DNA of 25,049 nucleotides from Saccoglossus kowalevskii (Eukaryota > Hemichordata > Enteropneusta > Harrimaniidae), in assembly GCF_000003605.2 (NCBI RefSeq), contig NW_003130855.1, positions 317,343-342,391 on the forward strand. Reading direction: 5' to 3'. The notes under the pieces are model-generated. The model saw only the letters and a program-made list of their open reading frames with translations. It searched no databases and had not been told where the DNA came from. Both the position numbers and the translations under genes were made by a program. Positions 10,524 through 19,349 of this stretch are shown piece after piece (position 1 is the stretch's first letter; each line of letters opens with the position of its first letter).

Positions 10524-10679
10524 CCCCCCTGGCGTCACGTGGTGGCAGAGATATATTCGTAGAAATAGAACTCTGCCTGGGAGATTGGGCAATGCAGGCA
10601 GCTTTGAATGCTGTGGTCAATCACTTCTCTACGCACGGTCATGTTTCCGCCGCAGTGGTTACATTTGAAACCGAACTGA

Positions 10680-11331
10680 AAAAAGTGGGGAGGGGGTATA
10701 CGTGATAACCGAACTATTTTTTAATGTCTGATTTCTGTAAAAACGTAAATACAAACAATTTTATCACGGACTACGTTTCGCAAGGTAATGTTATTGTAGT
10801 GAAATGGCGCACGTGATACACTAAAACTGGGAAGGAATAACGTCCTGTTAACGTATATATCCGGGAAAGATACATTTTACACTATTTTCACTCAAAGTGC
10901 TTTCCAAAAAACTTCGTTCACCTTGTTTTCTGACGGATTCGATTCCCCGCGTCTAACAGCCGTAGAACACAGAATTTCTAGTCAGTTTATAAAGTTAGTC
11001 ATTTATTTTACAGTTTAATGCTTTGACATCTTGGAAGGGACTGCACTTTATTAACGCAAGTCACGTATATTTCAATCTAATTAACTGAACATTTTAATCG
11101 GAATCAGGTTGTGAAACGTTCTATTAAAGTGATTAAACTAACCGGGTGACTTTCGCATAACTTTGTTAACTGACAGGGACTTGTAGTTCGAACATATTCG
11201 AATATTCTATGCAAAGCTGCTTTGTGAAGTGATGATAAATAACGCGGATAGAACTATGCGGAGTTCGTGTCGACCGTTGTGTCGTCACAGGAAGCGACAT
11301 GTTGAATGTACGCCGACCTGCAGCGTCAATG
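10680..11331. other. No feature recognised
   Basis: Apart from a CACGTG at 10810-10815, I see no gene, repeat partner or signal before the duplicated segment starts. Confidence 0.4.
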
Positions 11332-12712
11332 GATTGTCGACTTTAATATCTACATAGGAGATTATACGACACACGAAATATCCGACTCAATATTCATTAA
11401 CCGTGATATTTGTTTGGATTATTGTCAGAAAACCACACCAAAAAAGTGTAAAGCTTAGCAACTTCTACTACTAGTTTATTTTATCAACAGGTAAGTGTCC
11501 AGCTTAGTCTCAGAATTTGATACGTCGAAAATACCTGCTAACAAACAAGCTGCTCTGTTAACTAGGTTTGCATTGACTCGCAAGTACACCCGAGCTGGCT
11601 CTCGGGATTCCATGATGCACCAATGGAAATCTGTTTTTTTTTATAATGACCTACATGCTAACGTTAACCATACCCATAGGGGCTCGTCGACTGACCGCGA
11701 AAGCCCCTAGGCGAAAACTAAGTTCGAGAAGGAAGGACACTCTACCACCAGAGTGACGTCATAGCTTCACAATTATTCGAACTTAAAAACAGCAATCAAT
11801 CAATTACCTTTGAAAAAAACAACATACAAACTGAATATAGTCAAGTGCTAATCTATTCAAACCATCATCACGATCAAATTCGGCAAATTAGCGACAAAAC
11901 ACACGTTTTTTTCCGAGTCAGAATGACTACCGCTGTATGTCAATTGGCGGGCGCAGCATGCTTGGTCCTGATTGGTTAATAATGTGGGCGTGTCCATACA
12001 AATCTAATTAGGTCATATAGGTACGTAGGCCATAACTCACCGTAATCTCTTGGGACAAGTTCGTTCATCGCCTGCTGTTTAGGGTGTGGCCCTTATTAAT
12101 GCACGACAAGTAGAACGGAATTTCCAAGCCAATTATTTCACAAATTAAACCAGGTGCCGATTTGTTTCCTTTCAAAATGAACACATGCTCAAAAATATTC
12201 AAATAGACTACAGTGTCTTCAATATTTTCAGTATGACAGTACAGTAGTATTTTTCTCTAAATCAACCCAGTCGACACATTGGGCCCGTACCGTATGTACC
12301 TGTGACAGATGTAGGTCACAGGAGTGGTTGGCATGAAGACAATATATGGACACGTGTTCGATACCAAGTACTCTGGACTTTGGACAACTACTTCATAAAC
12401 GAGTTGTTAGTAGGTTCCTGACCCAGAAAGATGTACAAGATACAAGCGTACATTGAGGAATGTACCATTATTTATACGGGCGGGGGGTGTAGAAGTGTTT
12501 TTCAAATAATATTATTATACGGTGACGCGCATTTTTTCTTGTTTTGTCTACAGTATTTTTTTGTCTGAAACCAAAAAATGAAAACAAAAATTAGCGAGCA
12601 CACGCTGATCAGAAACAGTTTATTTTGTCTGGTCTCAGTTCCGCTCTGAGTAAAAAAAAAATCAACGTGCCGCTATTACAATGCGGTGTACTGGTATTTG
12701 AATAGCGTACAG
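11332..12712 (+). repeat. Duplicated segment, copy A
   Basis: About 1.38 kb that recurs as copy B (21320-21614 plus 23972-24786) in the same orientation. Matching landmarks include GATTGTCGACTTTNATAT, ATTCATTAACCGTGATATTT, CTCGCAAGTACACCCGAGCT, GGCCATAACTCACCGTAATC, TTTCAAAATGAACACA, CTGACCCAGAAAGATG and CAGTTCCGCTCTGAGTAAAA. The first 270 bases are the best preserved and the 12300-12420 part the worst. Copy A carries a 320-bp insertion at 11674-11993. No coding frame is shared between the copies. Confidence 0.88.
11674..11993. mobile_element. 320-bp insertion in copy A with 6-bp target duplication
   Basis: Flanked by CCATAC at 11668-11673 and 11994-11999. Copy B has a single CCATAC at 24033-24038 and continues TAACATAATTAGG, against AAATCTAATTAGG in copy A, so B shows the empty site. 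The ends are not inverted repeats. An 8-bp stem lies at the left end (TAGGGGCT at 11677-11684 with AGCCCCTA at 11702-11709). On the minus strand, TGGTGGTAGAGTG and CTCGAACTTAG near 11720-11755 vaguely recall polymerase III box A and box B, which would suit a SINE, but the match is poor. Confidence 0.65.
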
Positions 12713-13410
12713 CGTCAGTCAAAACACTAGCAAAGGCTAATAAATCCAATTACCATGATAATTAATGCAAATTACCTCAATGCCGAACACAAGACATTTA
12801 ATACCAATTTTAATAATTATTATTTTATTGTACTTAAGATTAAATAATGATTCCAACATATACACACAAAGCATCAATACAATTATACAATTATTTCAAT
12901 AAAATGTTATTTTAATAATCTTTACACACCACTGTTTAAAAGTTTTGTTTATTATTAAAGTGACACACCCCATATCTGGAGCCAATATACAAACATACAC
13001 ACAATACATATGCAAAACTACATGATGTCATTCTGCATCATTTGTATAAATGATCATTTTATGCCATTTTTTTTTGTCTTCATAATCTTCTCTTGTTGTC
13101 TAGATTTATTGAAAACGATTCACACTTCCAACCACATTTCCTGAACCGGCATTCGAATATGTCGTCTTGCTTTGCATTTATGGTTTGTACACAGTATAAT
13201 TTCAATAAATTTACATTTTAATCATCATCATACTGCAATATACATGTACCTAACTCTACTTGGAACTGTTGTACAAATTCAGGATCATGAAAACAAGTAA
13301 TTTAGAGCAGATTTTGTTTCTACAAGTTGTAATAATTATAACTTAACACTTATTACCATCAGTAAATGTAATATCAAGGCAATTGGACTTGCAGTTTTGA
13401 ACAAGAAGTC
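12713..13410. other. AT-rich stretch, nothing recognised
   Basis: Very AT-rich with runs such as TTTTAATAATTATTATTTTA. No frames or repeat partners found. Confidence 0.45.
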
Positions 13411-13780
13411 GAAAATATCACTTTTTACCAAAAATGACAAAAGATATTCACAAAATTAGAGAATTGAAGATATCATCATGAAATTAACAAATATGAGATA
13501 CGTCCACCTGAGGTACCTATATGTACAATGTCGAAGCAATACCACTTTTTACCAAAAATGACGAAAAATATGCACCAAAATTAGAGAATTAAAAATATTA
13601 CCATGAAATCTAACAAATCTATGTGAGGTCTACAAAAGGTACATACACACCAAGTATCAAAGCAATCAGTAATGTAGTTACTGAAGAAGTTGAGAAAGTC
13701 AAAAGTTGACACGGACGACGACGACGACGAACAGTCACTCATATGATAAGCTCCGTTCGACAAAGTTGACAGCGGAGCTT
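13411..13780 (+). repeat. Dispersed repeat: two 124-bp units, GAC run and terminal hairpin
   Basis: Units begin at 13417 and 13541, each with ACTTTTTACCAAAAATGAC, AAAATTAGAGAATT and a final GAAGCAAT/AAAGCAAT. Then come GTTGACACG, a GAC/ACG run (13713-13730) and a hairpin with stem AAGCTCCG (13748-13755) and CGGAGCTT (13773-13780). A related unit lies at 2390-2560. I recognise this layout (GAC run, then a closing stem near CAAAGTTGAC) from many marine invertebrate genomes, from memory. Confidence 0.65.
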
Positions 13781-14017
13781 AAAACACCACAATGATTACT
13801 TCAGTAATGGGAGCTTACAAAACACAATCATACACTAACAAACATATTCGAAAAAACTAAGATAACTCGCCAAGAAACTGAACATATGAAGATATGGTAC
13901 TCCAGATAAACAGATAAACACGTTTAGCAAATCCAGTCAAGTTAAAAAGAAATTGCGTGCGATACCATCACTTCTATCAGGCACAGTCCCTCAGTCCGAT
14001 TGGGGGATTAACACCTT

Positions 14018-14255
14018 TGTAATAAACTTCCTATTTGGGTAGTGTGAAAACACAAGTATAATACCATTTCAATCAACAACCAACCAATGATCAGACATGT
14101 TGCTCACGATATAATAACTATTTATTAATACCGGGTTAGTTTTATGAGTTCTTGTAGGAAGTCCAAGCATTCTAAAAATACATTCCTGGCCTGCATTCTT
14201 TGGGATGGCCAAGTTCCTGCGTGGCTGACGCTCACGCATGGAAAATATTATGACA
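14018..14255 (-). repeat. 3' LTR of the Gmr1-like element, internally deleted
   Basis: About 238 bp. On the minus strand it begins TGTCATAATATT directly after the polypurine tract and ends with TTACA at 14018. Compared with the 500-bp 5' LTR it lacks about 220 bp from the middle. The 14018-14135 part is near-identical to the 5' LTR, whereas 14142-14255 is strongly diverged but still alignable (shared words around TTTTATG, CTGTAGGA/TTGTAGGA and ATCCAAGC/GTCCAAGC). Confidence 0.85.
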
Positions 14256-14267
14256 CCCCCTTCTCCC
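14256..14267 (-). promoter_or_regulatory. Polypurine tract
   Basis: On the minus strand GGGAGAAGGGGG sits immediately upstream of the 3' LTR. An all-purine run at exactly this place is the normal primer for plus-strand DNA synthesis in LTR retrotransposons. It independently supports the strand and the LTR boundary. Confidence 0.8.
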
Positions 14268-14682
14268 GGTGTAAAATCGTACTTAAAAATGATTCTAAAA
14301 AGTTATTTTAATGTTCAACATAATTGTTCTTCTGATGGTCTACTGTAAAGTCATTTCAGAATCAGTTCAGATAATGTACTATGTTCCAAAGTCAAAGGTC
14401 ATAGCCGCACACAAAGCCATTTGACCTTAGTGACTTTATAATATTTAATGGAGCTTGACGTTGTTAGTCAACACCAGTTATTCACATGCCACTATAACAC
14501 TTGGGGTGTATTGAGTTAACAACTCATTATGTTTAGAAATATATTGGACAGGTGAACAAGTATATCATAAAGTAGTAAATCTTAAAATTATTTAAGTGAA
14601 GATTAACATAACACTATAAGTATTTGTTTTCTTCACTCACCTGAATGTGGTTAACTGCAGTATAAAACTAAATAAAATTAAA
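14268..14682 (-). other. Element 3' untranslated stretch
   Basis: About 415 bases between the end of RNase H and the polypurine tract, with no open frame of note. It contains an imperfect hairpin at about 14390-14440 (AAAGTCAAAGGTCA paired with TTTGACCTTAGTGACTTT). I see no env-like or chromodomain coding here. Confidence 0.5.
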
Positions 14683-15075
14683 ATAATACCCTCTAGACAA
14701 TGCATCTGCATTGATGTTTAATTTCCTATTTTTGTGATATATATCAATGTTACTTGGTTGCAGGGATAATGACCATCTAATTAATTGATTATTAGTAGAT
14801 TTAATTTGTTATAACTACTTCAATGAATGATGGTGAGTTTGTACCCTGAATTTTCGTCCATATAAATACACATATTTATATTTATTTATAGTGCTAAGCA
14901 TTCTTTTTCTATGGTGGGTTAAATTTCTTCCGAAGAAGTAATTTTCTACTTACGAACATCCTTTGTAATTTGACTTAGCACTGCCCCAAACCTTTATCTG
15001 AAGCACCTGTTTGTAATATGAATTCACATTCAAAATCAAGGTTTTTCAGCACTGGCTCAGTTATCAATGTATTTT
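14683..15075 (-). pseudogene. pol: RNase H domain
   Basis: Directly after the RT connection the minus strand gives ILQTGASDKGLG then AVLSQITKDVRK after a slip, next TIEKECLAL, a degenerate stretch around the usual YLYGRKF position, then RWSLSLQPSNIDIYHK and NINADALSRG at its end (14685-14712). These are the standard landmarks of gypsy RNase H. The first catalytic residue is changed: TDAS has become TGAS (about 14999-15010). The domain removes the RNA strand during reverse transcription; this copy cannot. No integrase follows it, which confirms that integrase is only upstream. Confidence 0.88.
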
Positions 15076-15129
15076 TAAATATATTGAATGCTTATTTACA
15101 TTGCTCACTCCAAATAATATTGTTGAGTT

Positions 15130-15910
15130 TATTTTTCTTGGTCAAGTCAGTTAATGGACATGCCACACTATTTTCGGTAATACCCTCCTAATCCTAAATA
15201 TGCCTAAATGTCTTTCTTAGCAATTGATCTGGGAAATGCTTTGACTGACTGAATTTTGTCTATGTCTGGTTTTACTGTTTCCTTACTAATGTGTTCCAGA
15301 AATTTGACTCAATGTCTTCCAGCAGGACATTTGTCTGGCTTAGCTCTCAACCTCTCTAACACCGCCTTAATGTGTTTCAAATGGCTAATCCAGTTATTGA
15401 TATAAATGATGATGTCACCAAAAAAATCTCAGGCAAAGTCAGTGCATTTGCATAATATTTATCTAGAAAACTTTGTAGCTGTAGCTGGACTGCCCTGGAG
15501 TCCAAACAGCATGACTTTATACATATAAAGGCCAAACGGAGTCACAAATGCTGATGTTTCCCCGGAATTCTTTTCCATGGGTAGTTGCCAATATCCCACT
15601 GTGAGATCAATGGTTGTGTGAAATTGCGCCTTACTAACTTCAACAAAGATTTCATCAGTGCAATGCATTGAATATGCATAACATTTAGAAATACTAGTTA
15701 GCTTCTTGAAATCAGTGCACAACCTTATAGAATTATTTTTCATTGGGACAATTACTATGGGTGAAGCCCATTTAATTCAGATTCCTCAATAATTCCAGAA
15801 GCTACCAAATTGGTTTTACCCAGGTACATCAGTAAACACATATGAATAATTTTGCAAGAGTGAATGTAACTCAGTGGTTTGCTCCACAGATAAGTTTTCA
15901 TCCAGATTTA
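15130..15910 (-). pseudogene. pol: Reverse transcriptase, gypsy type
   Basis: The polymerase that copies element RNA into DNA. At about 15900-15830 the minus strand reads LSVEQTTELHSLLQNYSYVF, the linker that normally precedes gypsy RT. After it about 45 residues seem to be missing. The domain resumes with VASGIIEESELNGLHP, then IRLCTDFKKLTSIS, TTIDLTVGYWQLPMEKN, SAFVTPFGLYMYKVMLFGLQ and SPATATKFSR; 15743-15459 is open for 94 codons. The catalytic YxDD box has become FFGD (15414-15425), so the first aspartate is lost. Then come IIIYINNWISHLKHI, KPDIDKIQSVKAFPR and AYLGLGGYYRK. These match the RT palm, thumb and connection order. Several stops follow the FFGD. Confidence 0.92.
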
Positions 15911-16049
15911 CATGTTCCCAGGTTCAGGTTGTATAAATCAAGATGCCAACTGTGATTCATCCTCCTCATCACTTAGTCTACCAATCACTATAAAACATAG
16001 CTGGATGTATATATCATTCGTTCCATTCAGCTTCATTTGCATTCATACA

Positions 16050-16300
16050 CACTCTCTCTCTCTATATAATCTTAATAAATTGACATGGAAAACTTTTCAC
16101 TTCTCCCGTCGTTTTCCCATTTCAATTTCATAATTCATCTGCCCCACTTTCTTTTCAAAAAATGAAGGGGCCCTGCCAGTCTGTTTCTAGCTTGTTAGAA
16201 CTGGTTAGCAAAACTAACACTTTTGACCCACTTCAAAATGATGATACTGTGCATTTCTATCATACCAAGTCCTTTGACTTTTCTGAGCTTCCGCTAAATT
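16050..16300 (-). pseudogene. pol: Integrase C-terminal GPY/F module
   Basis: Downstream of the DDE core the minus strand reads QRTWYDRNAQYHHFEVGQK, then DWQGPF at 16164-16178, then VGQMNYEIEMGKRRE and VFHVNLL. These are the landmarks of the GPY/F domain found at the end of gypsy and retroviral-type integrases: the YDR..R...F..GD start, the WQGPY/F core and the vFHvNllk end. A stop and a frameshift interrupt it. The reverse transcriptase begins within about 150 bases, so integrase and RT appear to have been one continuous reading unit in this order. Confidence 0.8.
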
Positions 16301-16399
16301 TGTATATACCAGGTTCATCATGCCAGTCATTTTGTATCCAGCACATAACTCACCACACTTTACTCATCAACTTTACTGCCCGTCTATAACTCCTTTACT

Positions 16400-16849
16400 A
16401 CATCTACTAGCTCCCGAATCTTTCTCCCATAGAGAAATTGAGGGTCCTCCCGATATGTCAATAATATGGTAAATAGGTATCCCATTGGGATAGGTCTTCC
16501 CTGGCACATTTACACAACATAGTTTTCAAAGTTTGGTTGAATCGTTCGACTAAGCCATTAGTTTCTGCACGATAAGGACTTTATTTCAGGTGATTAATTC
16601 CCAAACTTTCACATAATTGCTCGGTAAGATGGGACATGAAATTTGTTCCTTGATCTGAAACAATTTCCTCGGGGATCCTTACCTTTGCAAATGTATGAGT
16701 GATTAATGCTTCTGTGATAGTTTCCTGCTTCCTGGTTTCAATTACAATTGCCTAAGAAAACGTGTTGCATAATCACAAACTACCAACGCATATTTCATAC
16801 CTCGATTACTTCTTGGCATTGGTTCAATTATATCTATATTTAACGGTGT
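16400..16849 (-). pseudogene. pol: Integrase catalytic core (DDE)
   Basis: The catalytic core of the retroviral-type integrase, which joins element DNA to the target. On the minus strand it can be followed across frame changes: NIDIIEPMPRSNRGMKYAL then VVCDYATR (about 16840-16760), TEALITHTFAK then VRIPEEIVSDQGTNFMS (to about 16625), SPYRAETNGLVERFNQTLK (about 16590-16525), and FLYGRKIRELVDVVK at the end. The three acidic residues can all be seen: D in NID (16832-16840), D in SDQG (16647-16658) and E in LVERFN (16537-16554). At least two frameshifts and an in-frame stop interrupt the domain. Similarity to gypsy integrases is strong throughout. Confidence 0.88.
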
Positions 16850-17200
16850 ACCAATAATTTCTGATGACTGTAGTGGAGCTTTATACTTCTATTTCTCCTA
16901 GTTTTCTGACAAGCGTCGCATGATCTATAGTACATGGCAGAACATATACCTGGCCAATAAAAGTTCTGCAAAATTCTTTGTTTGTTTTTGTCAATACCTA
17001 AAAGACCAGCCATTGGTATTTTCTGTGCTATATGCGGTAACTCTGACCTTTGGGGTACAACAACATGAGTAAACACCCCCCCCCCCTTTGTGGTGTTTTA
17101 TAGACTTGATCTTTGCTTTACAATTGGGACTCCACTTCCTGTACAAAATATTATCTCTCTCCTCACCTGAAGAACATTCTGAGACTGCTATATACCTCAA
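16850..17200 (-). pseudogene. pol: Integrase N-terminal (HHCC-like) domain
   Basis: Two overlapping minus-strand frames carry the start of a gypsy-type integrase. One reads DNILYRKWSPNCK. The other, after a run of eleven Cs (17076-17086) that breaks the frame, reads HVVVPQRSELPHIAQ, then MAGLLGIDKNKQRILQ and NFYWPGICSAMYY, ending in SCDACQKTRR. The wording closely follows the family pattern 'vVPxxxR..ll..aHd.plaGHlG..kt..ri...FYWPGm......C..CQ'. Both cysteines of the zinc finger are present, but the two histidines are replaced (AHD to AQK, GHLG to GLLG), so the finger cannot bind zinc normally. It lies upstream of RT in the transcript direction. Confidence 0.85.
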
Positions 17201-17449
17201 CCCCCTGTGATGTTCTCAGGTTGCAATCTGTGCAACTGACTGGGAGTTGGGTCTAAAATTAGTCAATGTTCAGTTTCTTCCTGAACCTCTAATGCACACG
17301 TCAACCCTTTATTTCATGTGGCTATTTCTAACTGATTAATTGGCTCGGTGACCACCCCACTTGTTTTAGCACTTACTGTTTCTTGTTTTTCAATTTCAAT
17401 TTTCTTAGCCTGACTCTGTGTAATTAGAAAAAAACTAATTTACATGTAG

Positions 17450-17660
17450 GTCCTTAATCATTTCCAAACAAGAAGTCACTCACAAGATCTGGGGTCACCC
17501 CACCAAAATCTGTCCAGATAAGTACTCACAGTGTCTATTAACTTTGGCAAATTTGAGCTCATATTTCCCAGGTGTAAATCCTTTTACAACTACTTTTTAA
17601 CCCTCCAAATAATTTTCACAAGTAAAACATTTTCAAGTATCTTTTTTGCGATACTCACTT
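17450..17660 (-). pseudogene. pol: Nucleocapsid/protease remnant
   Basis: Minus-strand fragments at about 17590-17450 read KYELKFAKVNRHCEYLSGQ and, after a one-base slip in a G run, TPDLVSDFLFGND. The final hydrophobic stretch ending in GND resembles the C-terminal part of gypsy aspartic proteases, where a flap-side strand is followed by an LLGxD-type motif. The catalytic D-S/T-G triplet is not recognisable. Its location between gag and the integrase fits the expected protease slot. This is an inference from a short degenerate match and could be wrong in its limits. Confidence 0.45.
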
Positions 17661-17869
17661 GTTGACCCTCCTAAACCCACCGATTTAGCTGTAGACTGAT
17701 TTCCTTGGTATAAACTTTAGCTTGCTCGCCAGTTTTATTTTTATACTGGTTTTGTAGTTTTACCTCCCCAGGCTGCTGCGTAAGGTCCCTACAGAATCAG
17801 GTTGTTTATCTTTCAATCAAACAGTGACTCTCTTGGTAACTGATTAAAAAACATGCACTTTCAAAATAA

Positions 17870-18481
17870 CTTGTTTTATCTCTTTCATACTACTCACATT
17901 TTCTGCCTCCATTCATCGCTCATATGAACGTATCATTACAGAACTCCACCCCGAAAAGATTTATTACGTTTATTTTTTTTTAAATTATAATTAACCGCAA
18001 CTTTCAAAGAAAGTGCTGTATAAGCCTCTCTGGCTTTTGCAGGTAACTCTGGTCTATTTTATCAAGTCAAAAACCAAGTCTCTTTCCCATTTGTTTATCA
18101 TTTGCCAAATGTTCAAAATCATTCAAATAAACATCAATATCATCATGTCTCCCCAATTGTGGAGCTTTGTTCAGATTTTTAGCTTGGGTTTTACTCAACT
18201 CACGCAACCGCACATCAAACTCCTCATACTGTTGCCTCATTCTTTCTTCCAACTCACGTTCTCTCTGCCTTGTTTCCTCTCTCTCTCAATGCCTCATTCT
18301 CATATCTTTCGCGTTCATCATTCAATCTCACCTCTTTCTCTCGCATTCTCATATCTGCTTCTCCAATTTTCATATCCATTTCCAATCATTTCAGTTGCAA
18401 TTGAAATATTCGGTCATTAGTTAATACATTTTCGCTAATTGGATCACCAGCTTCGTCGGGTTGAGAAGTTGTTTTAGACAT
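17870..18481 (-). pseudogene. gag: gag (coiled-coil N-terminus and capsid) remnant
   Basis: The structural protein of the element. The first ATG is at 18481-18479, and the frame opens MSKTTSQPDEAG. The next segment is very rich in Glu and Arg (REKEVRLNDERERYENEALR) and should form a coiled coil. A capsid-like stretch follows at about 18240-17960 with QLGRHDDIDVYLNDFEHLA and then LPAKAREAYTALSLK, which resemble the helices of gypsy-type capsids. Breaks are visible: a TGA after about 30 codons, a frameshift inside the Glu/Arg run near 18290, and a stop after KRLGF near 18067. A possible zinc-knuckle start (KCFTCEN) lies further downstream near 17640, but only two cysteines are clear. The plus-strand frame over this region is an antisense shadow. 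Confidence 0.75.
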
Positions 18482-18830
18482 TTGAGAATTTGATTTGGCA
18501 TAATACGTGTCAAAACCACTATAAATCCTGTTCAGTCATTGCTTTACCCAACTATATCAAGAATCCCTCAAAAATTATAAAGCAGAAAACACACTTGCTC
18601 TCAATATAAATCTAAATAAACAAGGCTGTACTCACAACCCTGGGTTGCTTTGTAACTTCGGATACTGTTATCTCAGTTGATAATGCTGCAATTATCTTCC
18701 TCTTCACTTCCAATCCGCAGATTCACTTTTCAGGTTTGGCCTGGTTTCTTGGTCTTTCCTGATTGCTGCTACAATACTGTCTGCTAATTCGCTAGTCCTT
18801 TCAATGGATAGGTGCTGTAACTAGCTTAAT

Positions 18831-18849
18831 AATCCCACCAGTGCCACCA
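18831..18849 (-). promoter_or_regulatory. Primer binding site, tRNA-Leu type
   Basis: Directly abutting the 5' LTR with no gap, the minus strand reads TGGTGGCACTGGTGGGATT. It starts with the TGG expected opposite a tRNA CCA tail. The plus strand, AATCCCACC..TGCCACCA, matches the 3' end of metazoan tRNA-Leu as I remember it, apart from two adjacent positions. This site would prime minus-strand DNA synthesis. The tRNA identity is inferred from memory of tRNA-Leu 3' ends. Confidence 0.75.
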
Positions 18850-19349
18850 TGTAATATACTTCTTATTTGGGTAGTGTGTAGACACAAGTATAATACCATT
18901 TCAATCAACAACCAACCAATGATCAGACATGTTGCTCACGATATAATAACTATTTATTAATACCTGGTTAATGTAACATTGTCTCACAAGATAATCGTAG
19001 CATTAGAAAACCTAAGTACAAGATTACTATCCCTTAAATAGGCCAGGGCTCGTAAATCATAAGGAGGTTGGCTTTCATTTGGGAGAGCCATGGAATATTT
19101 ACAAATGGTATATTCTAACTATCCATTGTCATACATGGCTATTTGACTTCAAGTAAAGCATGGTTAATTAACTTTGAATCTTAATGAGTGTTTTATGTGT
19201 TCCTGTAGGATATCCAAGCGTTGTAAAATAAATAGAATCCCATATGTTTCTTTGGTCAAGTTCCTCTCATTAAACTGTGTGTGTGTGGCCAACGCCCATG
19301 CATAGCCTTAGAACTTAACACTATTTAGCTCTAAAAAAATATCATAACA
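18850..19349 (-). repeat. 5' LTR of the Gmr1-like element
   Basis: About 500 bp. On the minus strand it starts TGTTATGATATT and ends GTATATTACA, giving the usual TG...CA termini. The end next to the primer binding site matches the other LTR almost base for base over about 118 bp (18850-18967 against 14018-14135). The far end (about 19190-19349) matches only loosely. It contains a roughly 220-bp stretch (about 18971-19190) that is absent from the other LTR. Confidence 0.85.

Larger units (their letters stand above)
14018..19349 (-). mobile_element. Gmr1-like Ty3/gypsy LTR retrotransposon, full structure but inactive
   Basis: A 5.3-kb element bounded by two LTRs with TG...CA ends. Read on the minus strand it carries a primer binding site, gag, an aspartic protease remnant, integrase (zinc finger, DDE core, GPY/F module), reverse transcriptase, RNase H and a polypurine tract. 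RT and integrase motifs are of Ty3/gypsy type, yet integrase lies between protease and RT, as in Ty1/copia. From memory, this combination defines the Gmr1 group described in deuterostomes. The flanking pentamers ACCTT (14013-14017) and ACCAT (19350-19354) look like a 5-bp target duplication with one change. No env-like frame is seen between RNase H and the polypurine tract. Numerous stops and frameshifts show the copy is dead. The signals are seen directly; the clade name is inferred from domain order. Confidence 0.9.

Noticed and set aside
10247-10668. Cluster of four short frames on both strands
   Set aside because: Higher G and C content lowers stop frequency here; none shows a family motif or shared splice structure.
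14391-14440. Nuclear receptor DR1 site (AAGTCAAAGGTCA)
   Set aside because: It lies in the decayed 3' region of the element and forms part of a simple inverted repeat; one match does not support regulation.
15912-16389. Plus-strand open frames of 73-75 codons
   Set aside because: Antisense to the integrase C-terminal module and RT linker, which read clearly on the minus strand.
17076-17086. Programmed frameshift site in the C run
   Set aside because: Other frameshifts are scattered through the element, and homopolymer slippage in a dead copy explains it.
18013-18420. Longest plus-strand open frame (135 codons)
   Set aside because: It lies antisense to gag, where the Glu/Arg-rich coiled coil on the minus strand produces a Ser/Leu/His-rich shadow.
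18831-18849. tRNA-like sequence taken as a tRNA gene
   Set aside because: Only the 3' end of a tRNA is present and it abuts the LTR, so it is a primer binding site.
14018-19349. Ty1/copia element
   Set aside because: The domain order would fit, but TPFGLY, FYWPG, ADALSRG and the GPY/F module are Ty3/gypsy features.
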